Positions 10,043 through 18,290 of a DNA stretch of 54,415 nucleotides are shown one piece after another. How positions within the stretch are numbered: the stretch's first letter is position 1; each line of letters begins with the position of its first letter. Source of the stretch: Chitinophaga pinensis (GTDB taxonomy: Bacteria; Bacteroidota; Bacteroidia; SXHM01); NCBI GenBank assembly GCA_945870105.1, contig CAMBRL010000007.1:1-54415 (forward strand), given 5' to 3'. Both the position numbers and the translations under genes were made by a program. A model generated the notes under the pieces. The model saw only the letters and a program-made list of their open reading frames with translations, had not been told where the DNA came from and searched no databases.

Positions 10043-11072
10043 GATGAAATAGTTTTACGTATTCCTGAATATTTTTTTCTACAGAATATTTTTCTGCAAC
10101 ACATTGTTGGGCTTTTGCTGTAAGTGATTTGCGCAAACTTTCATCGTTCAATAACTGATCGATATTTGCTGCCAGCGATTTAAAATCCTTAACAGAAGAA
10201 AGCAATCCGAGGCCTTCCACCGTTTCTTTTAATCCTCCTGCATCAGTTGATACCACAGGCACTCCGTGAAGAAAAGCGTCCAGCACACTGCTGCCCAAAC
10301 CTTCTTCCTGCGAACTCATTACAAATGCATCCATCACTAAAAAGAAGTCTTCAGCATCCTCTCTGAAGCCCATGAAAATATACTCCTGTTGTAAGTTCAG
10401 TTTCTGAACTTCCGCTTTTATTTCTTCCATTAATTCGCCTTCTCCAAAATGAAGAAACACAAAATCGGTTCGCAATTTCTTCAACGCTGCAATAGTCCGA
10501 ACCATTGTGTACGGGTCTTTGTGCGGAACAAAAGCTGCAGTGGTAGCAATGATTTTCTTTCCTGTAAAGCCTAATTGTTGAATTGTGTTTGCTGCATTTT
10601 CTTGATTCAACCGTTGTTGCTTTATCATAGACGGAATAACCTCAACATGTTGAACTCCCTGTCTTTTCAGTATTGCGCGTATTGCCTCCGAAATAGCAAC
10701 TACTTTATTTATTTGTTTGTATTTCCACAACGTGAAAAAGCCTTGGGGTACAAAATCAACTCTCCGTGTGTAAACAACCGGTGTAGTATGAAACAGTTTT
10801 GACAGCACTACCCATATCAGTGCTTTTGAATTCTGCACATGAATAACATCGTATTTATTTGCATTGAAAACGAGATAAAAAAATACTGCAGATTGAGAAC
10901 CTGCATCAATCAGTTTGATTCCGCTTTGTTTTGCTTTTATTGCCAGCAAGCTGTTGTGAAGACATAAGAGAGAAACGCTAATTCCTTTCTCTGACAGACC
11001 TTCCACGGTGTAAAGCGTTTGCCGTTCGCCACCTCGCCATGTTTTTTCGGTATTTATTTCAAGGATGTTCAT
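10017..11072 (-). CDS. Glycosyltransferase family 4 protein
   Basis: A GT-B fold, retaining (GT4-type) glycosyltransferase of 351 residues that transfers a nucleotide-activated sugar to an envelope glycan; donor and acceptor are unknown. The N-terminal glycine-rich acceptor loop reads NTEKTWRGGERQTLYTVEGL. The C-terminal donor half has TAAFVPHKDPYTMV, GFREDAEDFF and the family motif SSQEEGLGSSVLDAFLHGVPVVSTDAGGLKE, with the two glutamates of EX7E. There are no membrane segments. The start overlaps the upstream O-antigen-ligase-family gene by 14 bp, implying translational coupling. The last codons (QIASLRSQ, stop TGA) are encoded by a copy of dispersed repeat family A, so the C-terminus was set by a repeat. 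Confidence 0.9.
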   Translation of the reverse strand: MNILEINTEKTWRGGERQTLYTVEGLSEKGISVSLLCLHNSLLAIKAKQSGIKLIDAGSQSAVFFYLVFNANKYDVIHVQNSKALIWVVLSKLFHTTPVVYTRRVDFVPQGFFTLWKYKQINKVVAISEAIRAILKRQGVQHVEVIPSMIKQQRLNQENAANTIQQLGFTGKKIIATTAAFVPHKDPYTMVRTIAALKKLRTDFVFLHFGEGELMEEIKAEVQKLNLQQEYIFMGFREDAEDFFLVMDAFVMSSQEEGLGSSVLDAFLHGVPVVSTDAGGLKETVEGLGLLSSVKDFKSLAANIDQLLNDESLRKSLTAKAQQCVAEKYSVEKNIQEYVKLFHQIASLRSQ

Positions 11073-12654
11073 CTGCCTTCAACAATGTGTTACAGAAAAG
11101 AAAGAATGAATTGAAGAACGCAAAAAAGGTAACACCTGCCTGCGATTCCAAAGTGTCTTCGCTAATGAATGAAAGCAACGTAATAATCAAAAATACGAAG
11201 TAGATATAGCCCGGTTGAAAATGGTGTGCAACCAAAGGATAGAAAAGTGAAAACAGAAACCACACCAATCCGAAGATACCGAAGGTAACTGCAATGGTAA
11301 GGTATTGGTTGTGTGCGCGCTTTCTGAAATTATCTGACAATGGTGAATTCGTTTTATTGTATTGCTCCTTATAAGAGAGCGCTACATCTCCTGTTCCAAC
11401 TCCAAAATATTTGTTCTCTTTAATAATATTTACCGCAGCTTTCCAGTATTCAAAGCGTTGCATAACCGAGTGTCCGCTGGGGTTTCCTTTTGTGCGGTAA
11501 TCTTCAAACTCCCAGAGTATTTCATAAATCCTGTCACTGAAGCTCAGTTTATCTAAATAGCGGTAATTGGCAACACCGCTTTGTATGGCAGCAATATCTT
11601 TATCTGAAAGTCGTGCAACTCCTCCGGCATCTTTGCGGTAGCCTTTTGAGGTAAGAAAACGTTCGAGTGTGAAGCAAACCAGGCTTCCGTTTTTATCTTT
11701 CTCGTCAAATTTTAAATCGCTTCGTTTGTTCCAGGCTTGTTCCAGTTCTTCCCATGAAACATAAACACCTACACGGTTTCCGTTTTCTATTCGTGTATCC
11801 TTCATCTTGTGTTGATAAGGGTTTCCAAGTGCTGTAAGGGAATCCAGTTCAGCAACATTCACTTCATTAACGTGATAAAAATCCTTAACAACGCTGCCCA
11901 GCCAAACACCTGCACCAACAACAGAAAGAATAATGACAGAGAAAAATGAAATTTTTAATGCTTTGTTATTTGTTTTTAAAATGCCATAGAAAACCGAGAA
12001 CAACGATGAAATGAAAAAGATAATCAGCCCGTTTGCGCTTTGCAACACAAAAAGGAAGAACATAAACCACAGGGCAAGTGAGCCCATCATGATTTTTTGT
12101 TGTTGACTGTATTCGTCTTTCCATTTCTCAATAAGATATGTAACAGAAAATATTCCGAGACATAACATCAGACTGAAACGGATGTGTGAAACATGTGAAG
12201 TCATTTCACGCATGTTGGTTACTATCTTGCCTGAAAAACCATACAGATTGTAAACTCCCACCATGGTTTCGCAGAAAAGTGCAAACAGAAAAATATGTAA
12301 CACCGTTCTGAATTTTTTTTCGGAAAGAACAGGTGTGCTTGACAAAATGAGCGGAAGCAACAGCAAAGGCAGTTTTGTTTTCAGGTCTTTCAGCGCGTAG
12401 GCAAAATCAGTGGTCCAGAGTAAGCCGATGAGATGCAGCAGATAAAGCGAAGCAAGTGCTACTGCAATTTTATTTTTGAAAAAGAGATTAAATTTTTCTT
12501 TCAGCCCGCCTTCAAGCAGCCAGTTGACCAGCAATACAATCATAGAAATGCTTATCAGCACCTTGGAAAGCGGCATACCAATAACAGCCATTGCCAGTGC
12601 GGCAACATAAACCTGTGGATGATATGGCCTGATAAACCCTAGTATTTTATTCAT
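11059..12654 (-). CDS. O-antigen ligase family membrane protein with large loop
   Basis: A polytopic inner-membrane protein of the Wzy/WaaL (O-antigen ligase) superfamily, 531 residues. The ORF track starts at a GTG at 12678; the ATG at 12654 (MNKILGFIRPYH) is preferred and overlaps the preceding stop by 8 bp. About ten or more hydrophobic helices are seen. A long extracytoplasmic loop of roughly 190 residues (about 250-440) sits before the signature FGVGTGDVALSYKEQYN and RAHNQYLTIAVTFG, where the conserved His/Arg region of the superfamily lies. The paralogue next door lacks most of this loop. Its role could be ligation or polymerisation of a surface glycan; sequence alone does not decide. 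Confidence 0.85.
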   Translation of the reverse strand: MNKILGFIRPYHPQVYVAALAMAVIGMPLSKVLISISMIVLLVNWLLEGGLKEKFNLFFKNKIAVALASLYLLHLIGLLWTTDFAYALKDLKTKLPLLLLPLILSSTPVLSEKKFRTVLHIFLFALFCETMVGVYNLYGFSGKIVTNMREMTSHVSHIRFSLMLCLGIFSVTYLIEKWKDEYSQQQKIMMGSLALWFMFFLFVLQSANGLIIFFISSLFSVFYGILKTNNKALKISFFSVIILSVVGAGVWLGSVVKDFYHVNEVNVAELDSLTALGNPYQHKMKDTRIENGNRVGVYVSWEELEQAWNKRSDLKFDEKDKNGSLVCFTLERFLTSKGYRKDAGGVARLSDKDIAAIQSGVANYRYLDKLSFSDRIYEILWEFEDYRTKGNPSGHSVMQRFEYWKAAVNIIKENKYFGVGTGDVALSYKEQYNKTNSPLSDNFRKRAHNQYLTIAVTFGIFGLVWFLFSLFYPLVAHHFQPGYIYFVFLIITLLSFISEDTLESQAGVTFFAFFNSFFLFCNTLLKADEHP

Positions 12655-13870
12655 TGTCAGCGAAGATAAGTATTGCACTGAAAAAGGAATAGAAAATAAC
12701 GCCTGCCTGTCGCTCTAACATTGATTCGGTAAAAAAGCTGATGGCAATAACTGTAAAAAATGCAGCGCCAAGAAATTGTTTTTTCTTTAGAGCGTGAGCA
12801 ATTCCAATGATGATGGAGAACAGCAAAGCAAACAAGCCGGGCAGGCCGATGGCGGCCCATGTCTGCATAAACTGATTGTGGTAGTTCAGGTTTTTTTTAA
12901 CGATGCTATCGTAATTATTTTGTTGTGCTTTTTTTAGCAGTTCATCTTTTGCATCGCCAGTACCCACGCCTGAGAGTGGGTGTTCGCGAATAACTTCTAC
13001 GCCTGTTTGCCAGATAGCCAAACGCAGGTAAGAAGAATAGTTTACTGCATTTGTATCATTTAAAAAGTGGTTCAGCTCATTTTGTGTAGTCTGAAAGCGT
13101 TGGCGGGTTGCCGGAATAAAATAAAGAGAAACAACACCTGTTATCAATACTGAAAACAAAATGAGTACTCCTTTTAATCTGTTTTCATTTTTAATCAAAT
13201 AGAAAATTGCTCCACAACTTATTACTACAAAATAGGCAACAATCTGAGCGCGTGCAGAGAGCAATATAATTACAAGGGTTAAAAAAAGAAATGCAACAAT
13301 GTAAAGTGCTTTCCTATTATTTTTCTCTTCCCCGAATAAAAAATACAACGCTACAAAAGCCGCGAATACAAGATACATAGCATAATGACCCACATGAAAA
13401 AACCAGGAGAGTTTGTAGTAATAAAAATAATTTTCGCCAGTAGTGTAAGTGAGATAGCCCGAACGAACAACGCAAACAACGGCTGAAAGTAATGCAGCAA
13501 TCAAAAATGTTTTAAGAATGAAATCTGTTTTGCCCTTCAATGTAGATGATGCAATTACCAACGGAAAAAGAAGCAACGGAACTTTAAGTAAAAGATCGGT
13601 TTGTGCGTATGCAGTATTTGATGAATAGAAAAAACCTGCACAATAAAAGAGATACAACACTGCAAAGATTAGTGCATTTCCGTTTGCAAGAACTAACTGA
13701 AATTTTGCTTTCAGATTTCCGGAAAATAACCAGACAGCAACCATGAGTGCAATACCCGGCCAAACAGGAACAGCCTGCTTCTGAAAGGGCATTACTGCTG
13801 CTGTATACAGCAGTGAAATGAGCAGCAATGTTTCAGTTGTATTACCGAAATATTTCCGGGCTTGCTGCAA
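12647..13870 (-). CDS. O-antigen ligase family membrane protein
   Basis: A 407-residue polytopic inner-membrane protein, about ten to twelve helices, of the same Wzy/WaaL superfamily as the next gene. The short periplasmic loop ends in LSGVGTGDAKDELLKKAQ and NYHNQFMQTWAAIGLPG, equivalent to the HNQYL region in the neighbour. The apparent start is TTG at 13870 (MQQARKYFGN); no in-frame ATG gives a complete first helix, so a TTG start is accepted with some doubt. It heads a three-gene overlapping set (ligase-like, ligase-like, GT4). This suggests a small glycan assembly unit separate from the large locus at 33-54 kb. Confidence 0.83.
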   Translation of the reverse strand: MQQARKYFGNTTETLLLISLLYTAAVMPFQKQAVPVWPGIALMVAVWLFSGNLKAKFQLVLANGNALIFAVLYLFYCAGFFYSSNTAYAQTDLLLKVPLLLFPLVIASSTLKGKTDFILKTFLIAALLSAVVCVVRSGYLTYTTGENYFYYYKLSWFFHVGHYAMYLVFAAFVALYFLFGEEKNNRKALYIVAFLFLTLVIILLSARAQIVAYFVVISCGAIFYLIKNENRLKGVLILFSVLITGVVSLYFIPATRQRFQTTQNELNHFLNDTNAVNYSSYLRLAIWQTGVEVIREHPLSGVGTGDAKDELLKKAQQNNYDSIVKKNLNYHNQFMQTWAAIGLPGLFALLFSIIIGIAHALKKKQFLGAAFFTVIAISFFTESMLERQAGVIFYSFFSAILIFADNE

Positions 13871-13894
13871 ATTGTTTTAGTTTAAAGTTTAAAC

Positions 13895-13962
13895 GTCATG
13901 CTGAACTTGTTTCAGCATCTTATACTAAATACTCTGATCCGCCTTAGGCGGACAGGGTGACG
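13895..13962. repeat. Mosaic palindromic repeat (family B plus CCGCC palindrome)
   Basis: GTCATGCTGAACTTGTTTCA then GCATC forms an 8-bp hairpin (ATGCTGAA / TTCAGCAT). It is followed by the CCGCC-TTA-GGCGG palindrome and CAGGGTGAC. It separates the S41 protease start region from the ligase gene and resembles the 16400-16457 element. It could act as a terminator-like structure. Confidence 0.6.
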
Positions 13963-13975
13963 AATTACTGTCTAT

Positions 13976-15655
13976 TTATTTCTTTACCGGAGCTGCAAGC
14001 AGTGCTGTATATCTTGCTTTATCAGCCAAGACACTCAATGCTTCTTTAATGTCAGGGTCATTGTCTAACAACGATTCCACACGGCCTTTCTGGTAATAGT
14101 AGCGCGATACAATTTCTGATTTCATCAGGTCTTTTATTTCTTCTTTAAATGTTTCGAGGTCTTCGGTTTTATTGTGACTGAGTTTTGCTTTCAGTGCTTC
14201 GTATTCCGTTTCCACTTCTTTAAAATATTTTTCCTTTTCTGCAGTTTCTTTAAATGCTTTTACTACATCTTCGCTCTTGGTAGAGTATTCATACTCTTTA
14301 TCAGCAATAAAGGCAATGAACTGATTCATGATTTCATCGGTAATCTGAAAATCTTTTACCGCAGCAATTGTCGGGTTCTCACGTTTATACTTTGTTGTAA
14401 AATCAAAGATGAGACTCTTATTACTCAATGCTCTTACAATCTGTGAATACGAAACAGCTTCGAGTACTATATCGGGTAACACGCCACCACCATCAAAAAC
14501 AGGGCGTCCGTTTTTAGTTGAAAACTGTTTCATCAGCGAGTCTGGAACTTTGCCTACGCTGCCATCTTCATTGCGATGAGCATAATCCAATGCCTGTATG
14601 CAGCGGCCACTGGGGATATAATATTTTGCGGTAGTAACTTTCAGTTGTGTGTTGTAAGAAAGCGGGCGTGTGGTTTGCACCAAACCTTTTCCGTAAGAAC
14701 GTTGTCCTATGATTACTCCACGGTCAAGATCCTGAATAGTACCCGATACAATTTCGGATGCAGAAGCCGAGCCGCTGTTTACCAAAACCACCAGCGGAAT
14801 ATCAAGATCTAATGGAGTGTTTGCAGCTTTGTATGTTTTTTCCCACTCCTTTACTTTTCCTTTTGTGCTTACTACCAGTTGTCCTTTTTCAACAAAGAGA
14901 TTACTAAGACTTACCGCTTCATTCAGCAGTCCGCCCGGGTTTCCGCGCAAATCCAATACAAGCGCTTTCATTCCTTTTTTCTCTTTCAGTTCTTTAAAAG
15001 CTGCTTCTACTTCATCAGTGCATTTATCGGTGAACTGGTTGAGTTTGATGTAGCCCACTTCATTGTTCAACATATCGTAATGCGGAACAGATTTTACTTT
15101 TATCTCTTCGCGCATGATTGTTTTTTCAATCGGCTTATCAACGCCATCGCGTTTTACAACCAACTTCACTTCTGTGTTAGGTTGGCCTTTTAAAATCTTG
15201 CTGATGTCTTCGGTATTTTTTCCTTCGGTTGATTTTCCGTCCACCTGAATAATTTCATCACCCGCTTCCAGTCCTGCTTTTTGTGCAGGTGAATTTTCAT
15301 ACGGTTCGGCAATTAAAATCTTTTTTTCTTTGGTGCGGATGAGTGCGCCAATGCCTCCGTATTGTCCGGTTTGCATGAAACGGAAATCTTCAATGTCCGA
15401 TTCAGGAATGTAATTGGTGTAAGGATCCAGCGATTCCAACATGCCTTCAATACCTGTTTTCATCAGGTCGCCCGGCTTGGTTTCGTCAACGTAATAGAGG
15501 TTGAGTTCTTTGAACAGCGTAACGAAAATATCGAGGTTCTTGGTTATCTCAAAGTAGTTGTCAACGTAGGACGAGTTAAGAAATGCAATACCCGAAAAGG
15601 TGATTGCAAGAATAAGTCCTTTAGTTCTGATTGATAAATCTTTTAGTCTTTTCAT
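13976..15655 (-). CDS. Carboxyl-terminal processing protease, S41 family
   Basis: A periplasmic serine protease of the CtpA/Prc type, 559 residues. An N-terminal hydrophobic segment (GLILAITFSGIAFLNSSYV) serves as a signal or anchor. A PDZ domain follows (about residues 95-185; GGIGALIRTKEKKILIAEP..., AGLEAGDEIIQVDGKS). The catalytic part carries LVLDLRGNPGGLL, the serine motif VNSGSASASEIVSG near residue 297, and the base-lysine motif QRSYGKGLVQ about 26 residues on, so the Ser-Lys dyad is intact. A charged helical C-terminal tail of about 150 residues completes it. It is last in the rnpA-yidD-S41 set (13 bp after yidD). Regulation is probably shared with rnpA. Confidence 0.93.
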   Translation of the reverse strand: MKRLKDLSIRTKGLILAITFSGIAFLNSSYVDNYFEITKNLDIFVTLFKELNLYYVDETKPGDLMKTGIEGMLESLDPYTNYIPESDIEDFRFMQTGQYGGIGALIRTKEKKILIAEPYENSPAQKAGLEAGDEIIQVDGKSTEGKNTEDISKILKGQPNTEVKLVVKRDGVDKPIEKTIMREEIKVKSVPHYDMLNNEVGYIKLNQFTDKCTDEVEAAFKELKEKKGMKALVLDLRGNPGGLLNEAVSLSNLFVEKGQLVVSTKGKVKEWEKTYKAANTPLDLDIPLVVLVNSGSASASEIVSGTIQDLDRGVIIGQRSYGKGLVQTTRPLSYNTQLKVTTAKYYIPSGRCIQALDYAHRNEDGSVGKVPDSLMKQFSTKNGRPVFDGGGVLPDIVLEAVSYSQIVRALSNKSLIFDFTTKYKRENPTIAAVKDFQITDEIMNQFIAFIADKEYEYSTKSEDVVKAFKETAEKEKYFKEVETEYEALKAKLSHNKTEDLETFKEEIKDLMKSEIVSRYYYQKGRVESLLDNDPDIKEALSVLADKARYTALLAAPVKK

Positions 15656-15668
15656 CTGTTAAAATAGT

Positions 15669-15890
15669 TTAGGGAACCGGGTCATATCCATGTCCTCCCC
15701 AGGGATTACAGGATACAACGCGTTTAATGGTAAGCCACAATCCTTTGAACGGACCGTGTTTTTGTAGCGCCTCAACACCGTATTGCGAACAGGTAGGTGT
15801 GTAGCGACATGCAGCACCCAGCAATGGTGAAATGGCTGCCTTGTAAAAGCGGATAAGAAAAATAAAAAAATTACTGAGCAGGCGTTTCAT
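15669..15890 (-). CDS. yidD: Membrane protein insertion efficiency factor YidD
   Basis: A 73-residue YidD protein with an amphipathic N-terminal helix that assists YidC-dependent insertion at the inner membrane. The signature [28 protein letters not shown] with its conserved cysteines is complete, and the C-terminus ends in [12 protein letters not shown] as in the family. It overlaps the end of rnpA by 20 bp, the common rnpA-yidD coupling. Unusually, yidC itself is not next door but lies 6 kb away on the opposite strand. Confidence 0.95.
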   Translation of the reverse strand: MKRLLSNFFIFLIRFYKAAISPLLGAACRYTPTCSQYGVEALQKHGPFKGLWLTIKRVVSCNPWGGHGYDPVP

Positions 15891-16290
15891 ACTTAGATAA
15901 ACGTTGTAAAATTAGAATTATTTTATCCTCTGCTAATTTATATTCGGGCAGCTCGGCACCTACGTAAATAAGCATGATGGCCAGCTTTTTATTTTGTTCA
16001 GTCAGCGCTGTGTAAAGCGTGTGTTTATTTTTACGGTAGGCTTCGCGCATCAGGCGTTTTATGCGGTTGCGGTCTACTGCGCGCGGAAATCTTTTCTTTG
16101 GTGCAGTCATCATTACCTGTGCGGGATACTTTATTTCAGTTCCGATAGCTGTCGGGACTTCCAGTGTAATTACTTTAAAGGGATGCACCAGAAATGATTT
16201 ACCTTCTTTTGCCACTTGCTCAATAAGCTTGCGGCTGCTTAATCGTTCGTCTTTAGAGAAGGTTTGCTTTTCTTTTACCACAGATTTCAC
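15871..16290 (-). CDS. rnpA: Ribonuclease P protein component
   Basis: The protein subunit of RNase P (139 aa), which helps the catalytic RNA bind the 5' leader of precursor tRNAs. The RNR signature [19 protein letters not shown] is intact; the N-terminal [16 protein letters not shown] is typical. The start is unusual. No ATG is available, and the GTG codons at 16290 and 16281 both lie inside a dispersed repeat (16277-16307), so the first residues (MKSVV) are repeat-encoded. The conserved fold begins only at about KEKQTFSK. A consensus promoter box lies at 16346-16353. No rpmH is seen upstream, unlike the common rpmH-rnpA pairing. Confidence 0.93.
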   Translation of the reverse strand: MKSVVKEKQTFSKDERLSSRKLIEQVAKEGKSFLVHPFKVITLEVPTAIGTEIKYPAQVMMTAPKKRFPRAVDRNRIKRLMREAYRKNKHTLYTALTEQNKKLAIMLIYVGAELPEYKLAEDKIILILQRLSKYETPAQ

Positions 16291-16307
16291 AGATTAACAC
16301 AGATTAG
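16277..16307. repeat. ACCACAGATT-type triplicated repeat
   Basis: Three near-copies of CACAGATT at about 10-bp spacing (ACCACAGATTTCACAGATTA then ACACAGATTAG). The element overlaps the rnpA 5' end and supplies both candidate GTG starts. Confidence 0.7.
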
Positions 16308-16345
16308 TTTTGGGCTTTAATTAAAGTATGTGTGTTTCTACTGAA

Positions 16346-16353
16346 CAAAGATA
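16346..16353 (-). promoter_or_regulatory. -7 promoter box for rnpA-yidD-S41
   Basis: Minus strand TATCTTTG, an exact TAnnTTTG match. It would give a leader of about 50 nt running through the repeat at 16277-16307 to the GTG start of rnpA. Confidence 0.6.
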
Positions 16354-16399
16354 AAGGGAATGCGGGATGGTTGGTTGTTAAAAAATGTTAGTGGGTTTT

Positions 16400-16457
16400 G
16401 TCACACTGAGCTTGTCGAAGTGTCGTTTACTAAATGCTTCGACAGGCTCAGCATGAC
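16400..16457. repeat. Dispersed repeat family B, inverted pair
   Basis: GTCACACTGAGCTTGTCGAA and the reverse complement of GCTTCGACAGGCTCAGCATGAC match over about 21 bp with three differences, separated by 12-15 bp. The hairpin sits just beyond the stop codon of the hypothetical gene at 16459, so it may terminate that transcript. Confidence 0.7.
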
Positions 16458-16458
16458 T

Positions 16459-16953
16459 TTATTTCTCCTTCTTCTTCCACACCTTAGCACCTAAAATTGT
16501 AAACCCGTAAAACGGTTTTTCTTTCGGGGCTTGTTCTGTAAGCGTAAGCGGTTTTTTTACTTGCGTTAGTGTATCGGGCGGGGCAGCAATAAAACGGTAA
16601 ACAGGTGTTTTTGTATTGGCATCTTTTTTCAATACTCCTGAAAAATCTTTTGCATAAAAGGTGATGCTGTCGCGGATTAAAAATCCGTTTTCCTGGATTG
16701 TTTTAGTCAATACAGTATCGTTTTGTGCCCACCAGTAAAAACCTTTGCATTGTTCATTACCATCAAAATCAATGGTGCAAAAAACGCTGTCGTGAAAGGC
16801 ATAAACCGTTTTATCACTTTGATACAAATCAATTTTAGCTCTGCCCATAACAGTTTGTACCGTGTTGCGCCTCATGCCTAATTCCAGTTTGGTTGATTGC
16901 GCCAAACTTGAAACGACAGAAAGAAAGAAACAAAAGAAAAGGGTTGATTTCAT
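16459..16953 (-). CDS. Hypothetical secreted protein
   Basis: A 164-residue protein I do not recognise. MKSTLFFCFFLSVVSSLAQ is a clear signal peptide with a likely cut after the Gln, so the product is periplasmic or surface-exposed. After it comes a short region LGMRRNTVQTVMGRAKIDLY. Its LGM-x(6)-VMG pattern is loosely like SmpA/BamE-type GM...V..LG starts, but that similarity is weak. The C-terminal third is basic and proline/threonine-rich, ending KKKEK. A TAATTTAG box (one mismatch to the -7 consensus) ends 6 nt before the ATG. It is flanked on both sides by dispersed hairpin repeats and appears to be a single-gene unit. Confidence 0.75.
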   Translation of the reverse strand: MKSTLFFCFFLSVVSSLAQSTKLELGMRRNTVQTVMGRAKIDLYQSDKTVYAFHDSVFCTIDFDGNEQCKGFYWWAQNDTVLTKTIQENGFLIRDSITFYAKDFSGVLKKDANTKTPVYRFIAAPPDTLTQVKKPLTLTEQAPKEKPFYGFTILGAKVWKKKEK

Positions 16954-16959
16954 CGGGGA

Positions 16960-16967
16960 CTAAATTA
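16960..16967 (-). promoter_or_regulatory. Probable -7 box for the 16459-16953 gene
   Basis: Minus strand TAATTTAG, one mismatch to TAnnTTTG, with only 6 nt (TCCCCG) before the ATG. This is the same near-leaderless layout as tadA and yicC. Confidence 0.4.
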
Positions 16968-16978
16968 CGGAATTGGTT

Positions 16979-17068
16979 CGTCATTGCGAGGCACGAAGCA
17001 ATCTCCTGTATGAACTACTGGTTATTATTATGAGATTGCTTCAGGGCGAAAAGCCCTTCGCAATGACG
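16979..17068. repeat. Dispersed repeat family A, inverted pair
   Basis: CGTCATTGCGAGGCACGAAG(CAATCTC) and GAGATTGCTTC...CGCAATGACG form a long imperfect hairpin with 26 nt between the arms. The right arm carries an extra internal palindrome (GGGCGAAAAGCCC). It lies immediately after the stop codon of the gene at 17072. Confidence 0.75.
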
Positions 17069-17071
17069 GGT

Positions 17072-17755
17072 CTACTCAATCACCTTCTTCTGCACCACTT
17101 CACTTAACGGACTAATCCCTTTAGCATTTCCGGCCCAGTAATAAATGTAATAAGTAACGCCTACTTCCAGATTTCTGAATACTTTTTTTCGTGTGCGGTT
17201 AAGTTCAAAAATAATAACAGAGTCATGCAAGGCAGCAGATACTTCGCTAAAAAACAATTTGCCGCTCTCAACATAAACTCCATGAGGTAATGGTTTGTCT
17301 GTTAAAATAGCTCCGTAAGAATCAGCATTCTCTACTTTGGGGCAAATGGTTAGAAGCTCGCGGCTGCTGCCTCTTTTTACGGTTACTTTGCATTGTTCAG
17401 GTACATTTTTTCTTCCTACATATTGCAGCGTAGGTTTAAACCCAGCAAGTTCAATAATAGCAGCATTGTTATTAGCCCGCTTATCTACATAATCAGCCAG
17501 CAAATCGGTTGCTTTGAACAGTTTCTTTAATTTACTTTGCAGTGCAGACATCGGATTTCTATGTCCTTTGTAGGCCGAGAATGTGTCTGTATATTCTTTT
17601 ATCACGTCTGCGTATTCTTCTTCTGTCAAGTCAGGATGAGGAAAATGTTCGGGGTGACTGTACACTCCGCTCTTAATTTTAGAAACGGCAAGGCCAACAC
17701 TACCGGGTTTAAGAAAATGGTAGTCTCTTTTGCAACGCACTTTTTTAATCTGCAT
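17072..17755 (-). CDS. Hypothetical protein with FN3-like C-terminal domain
   Basis: A 227-residue protein with no signal peptide or membrane helix. The N-terminal half is helical and charged (HPDLTEEEYADVIKEY... SALQSKLKKLFKATDLLADYVDKRANNNAAII). The C-terminal half looks like a fibronectin type III or related beta-sandwich (FRNLEVGVTYYIYYWAGNAKGISPLSEVVQKK). This two-part layout resembles small FN3 proteins common in Bacteroidota whose role is not known to me. Upstream lies an 800-bp non-coding stretch holding an array of 63-bp tandem repeats. The array frame that contains the longest open stretch is in phase with this ORF, although stop codons intervene. Confidence 0.7.
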   Translation of the reverse strand: MQIKKVRCKRDYHFLKPGSVGLAVSKIKSGVYSHPEHFPHPDLTEEEYADVIKEYTDTFSAYKGHRNPMSALQSKLKKLFKATDLLADYVDKRANNNAAIIELAGFKPTLQYVGRKNVPEQCKVTVKRGSSRELLTICPKVENADSYGAILTDKPLPHGVYVESGKLFFSEVSAALHDSVIIFELNRTRKKVFRNLEVGVTYYIYYWAGNAKGISPLSEVVQKKVIE

Positions 17756-17849
17756 AGGCTTGTGTTAAATTGATTTATAAGTAGTTATAGTTCAACGAAA
17801 GCATAAACTGTTTGATGAAATAACTGATTTAACCTGGTTTTTTTTCGGC

Positions 17850-18290
17850 AACGTGTTGTAGCTTTATGAATTAACTTGTTCAGCAGACGAAGTAATCTGT
17901 TCAAAATAATTTAACGTTTTGTAGGTTTATGAATTAACTTGTTCATCAGGTGAAGTAATCTGTTCAAAAAAATTTAACGTGTTGTAGCTTTATAAAATAA
18001 CTTATTAATCAGACGAAGTAATCTGTTTGTAATAATTTAACGTGTTATAGCTTTATAAAATAACTTGTTCATCAGACAAAGTAATCTGTTCGAAATAATT
18101 CAACGTGTTATAGCTTTATAAATTAACTTGCTCATCAGAAGAAGTAATCTGTTCAGAATAATTTAACGTGTTGCAGGTTTTTGTTTTAACCTGCTCAACC
18201 GCTAAAGCTATTTGTTGAAGAAAATTTAACGTGTTAAATGTTTTTATTACGATTACTTGCTCTGTTAACTCGGTTTCAATGAACGATTGT
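17850..18290. repeat. 63-bp tandem repeat array, seven units, plus degenerate edges
   Basis: Units start at 17850, 17913, 17976, 18039, 18102, 18165 and 18228, each exactly 63 bp with no indel. Five are close copies; the last two are diverged. Each begins AACGTGTTGTAGCTTTAT or a near variant. Within a unit, the word TTAACkTGTT or GTAATCTGTT recurs three times at 19-23 bp, so the underlying period is about 21 bp. Degenerate partial units extend to about 17787 and 18353. There are no unique spacers, so this is not a CRISPR array. It occupies most of the 820-bp gap between divergent genes at 17755 and 18577. No ORF longer than about 75 codons is present. Confidence 0.92.

Noticed and set aside
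17850-18290. CRISPR array
   Set aside because: Units are continuous 63-bp copies with no unique spacers and no cas genes nearby.
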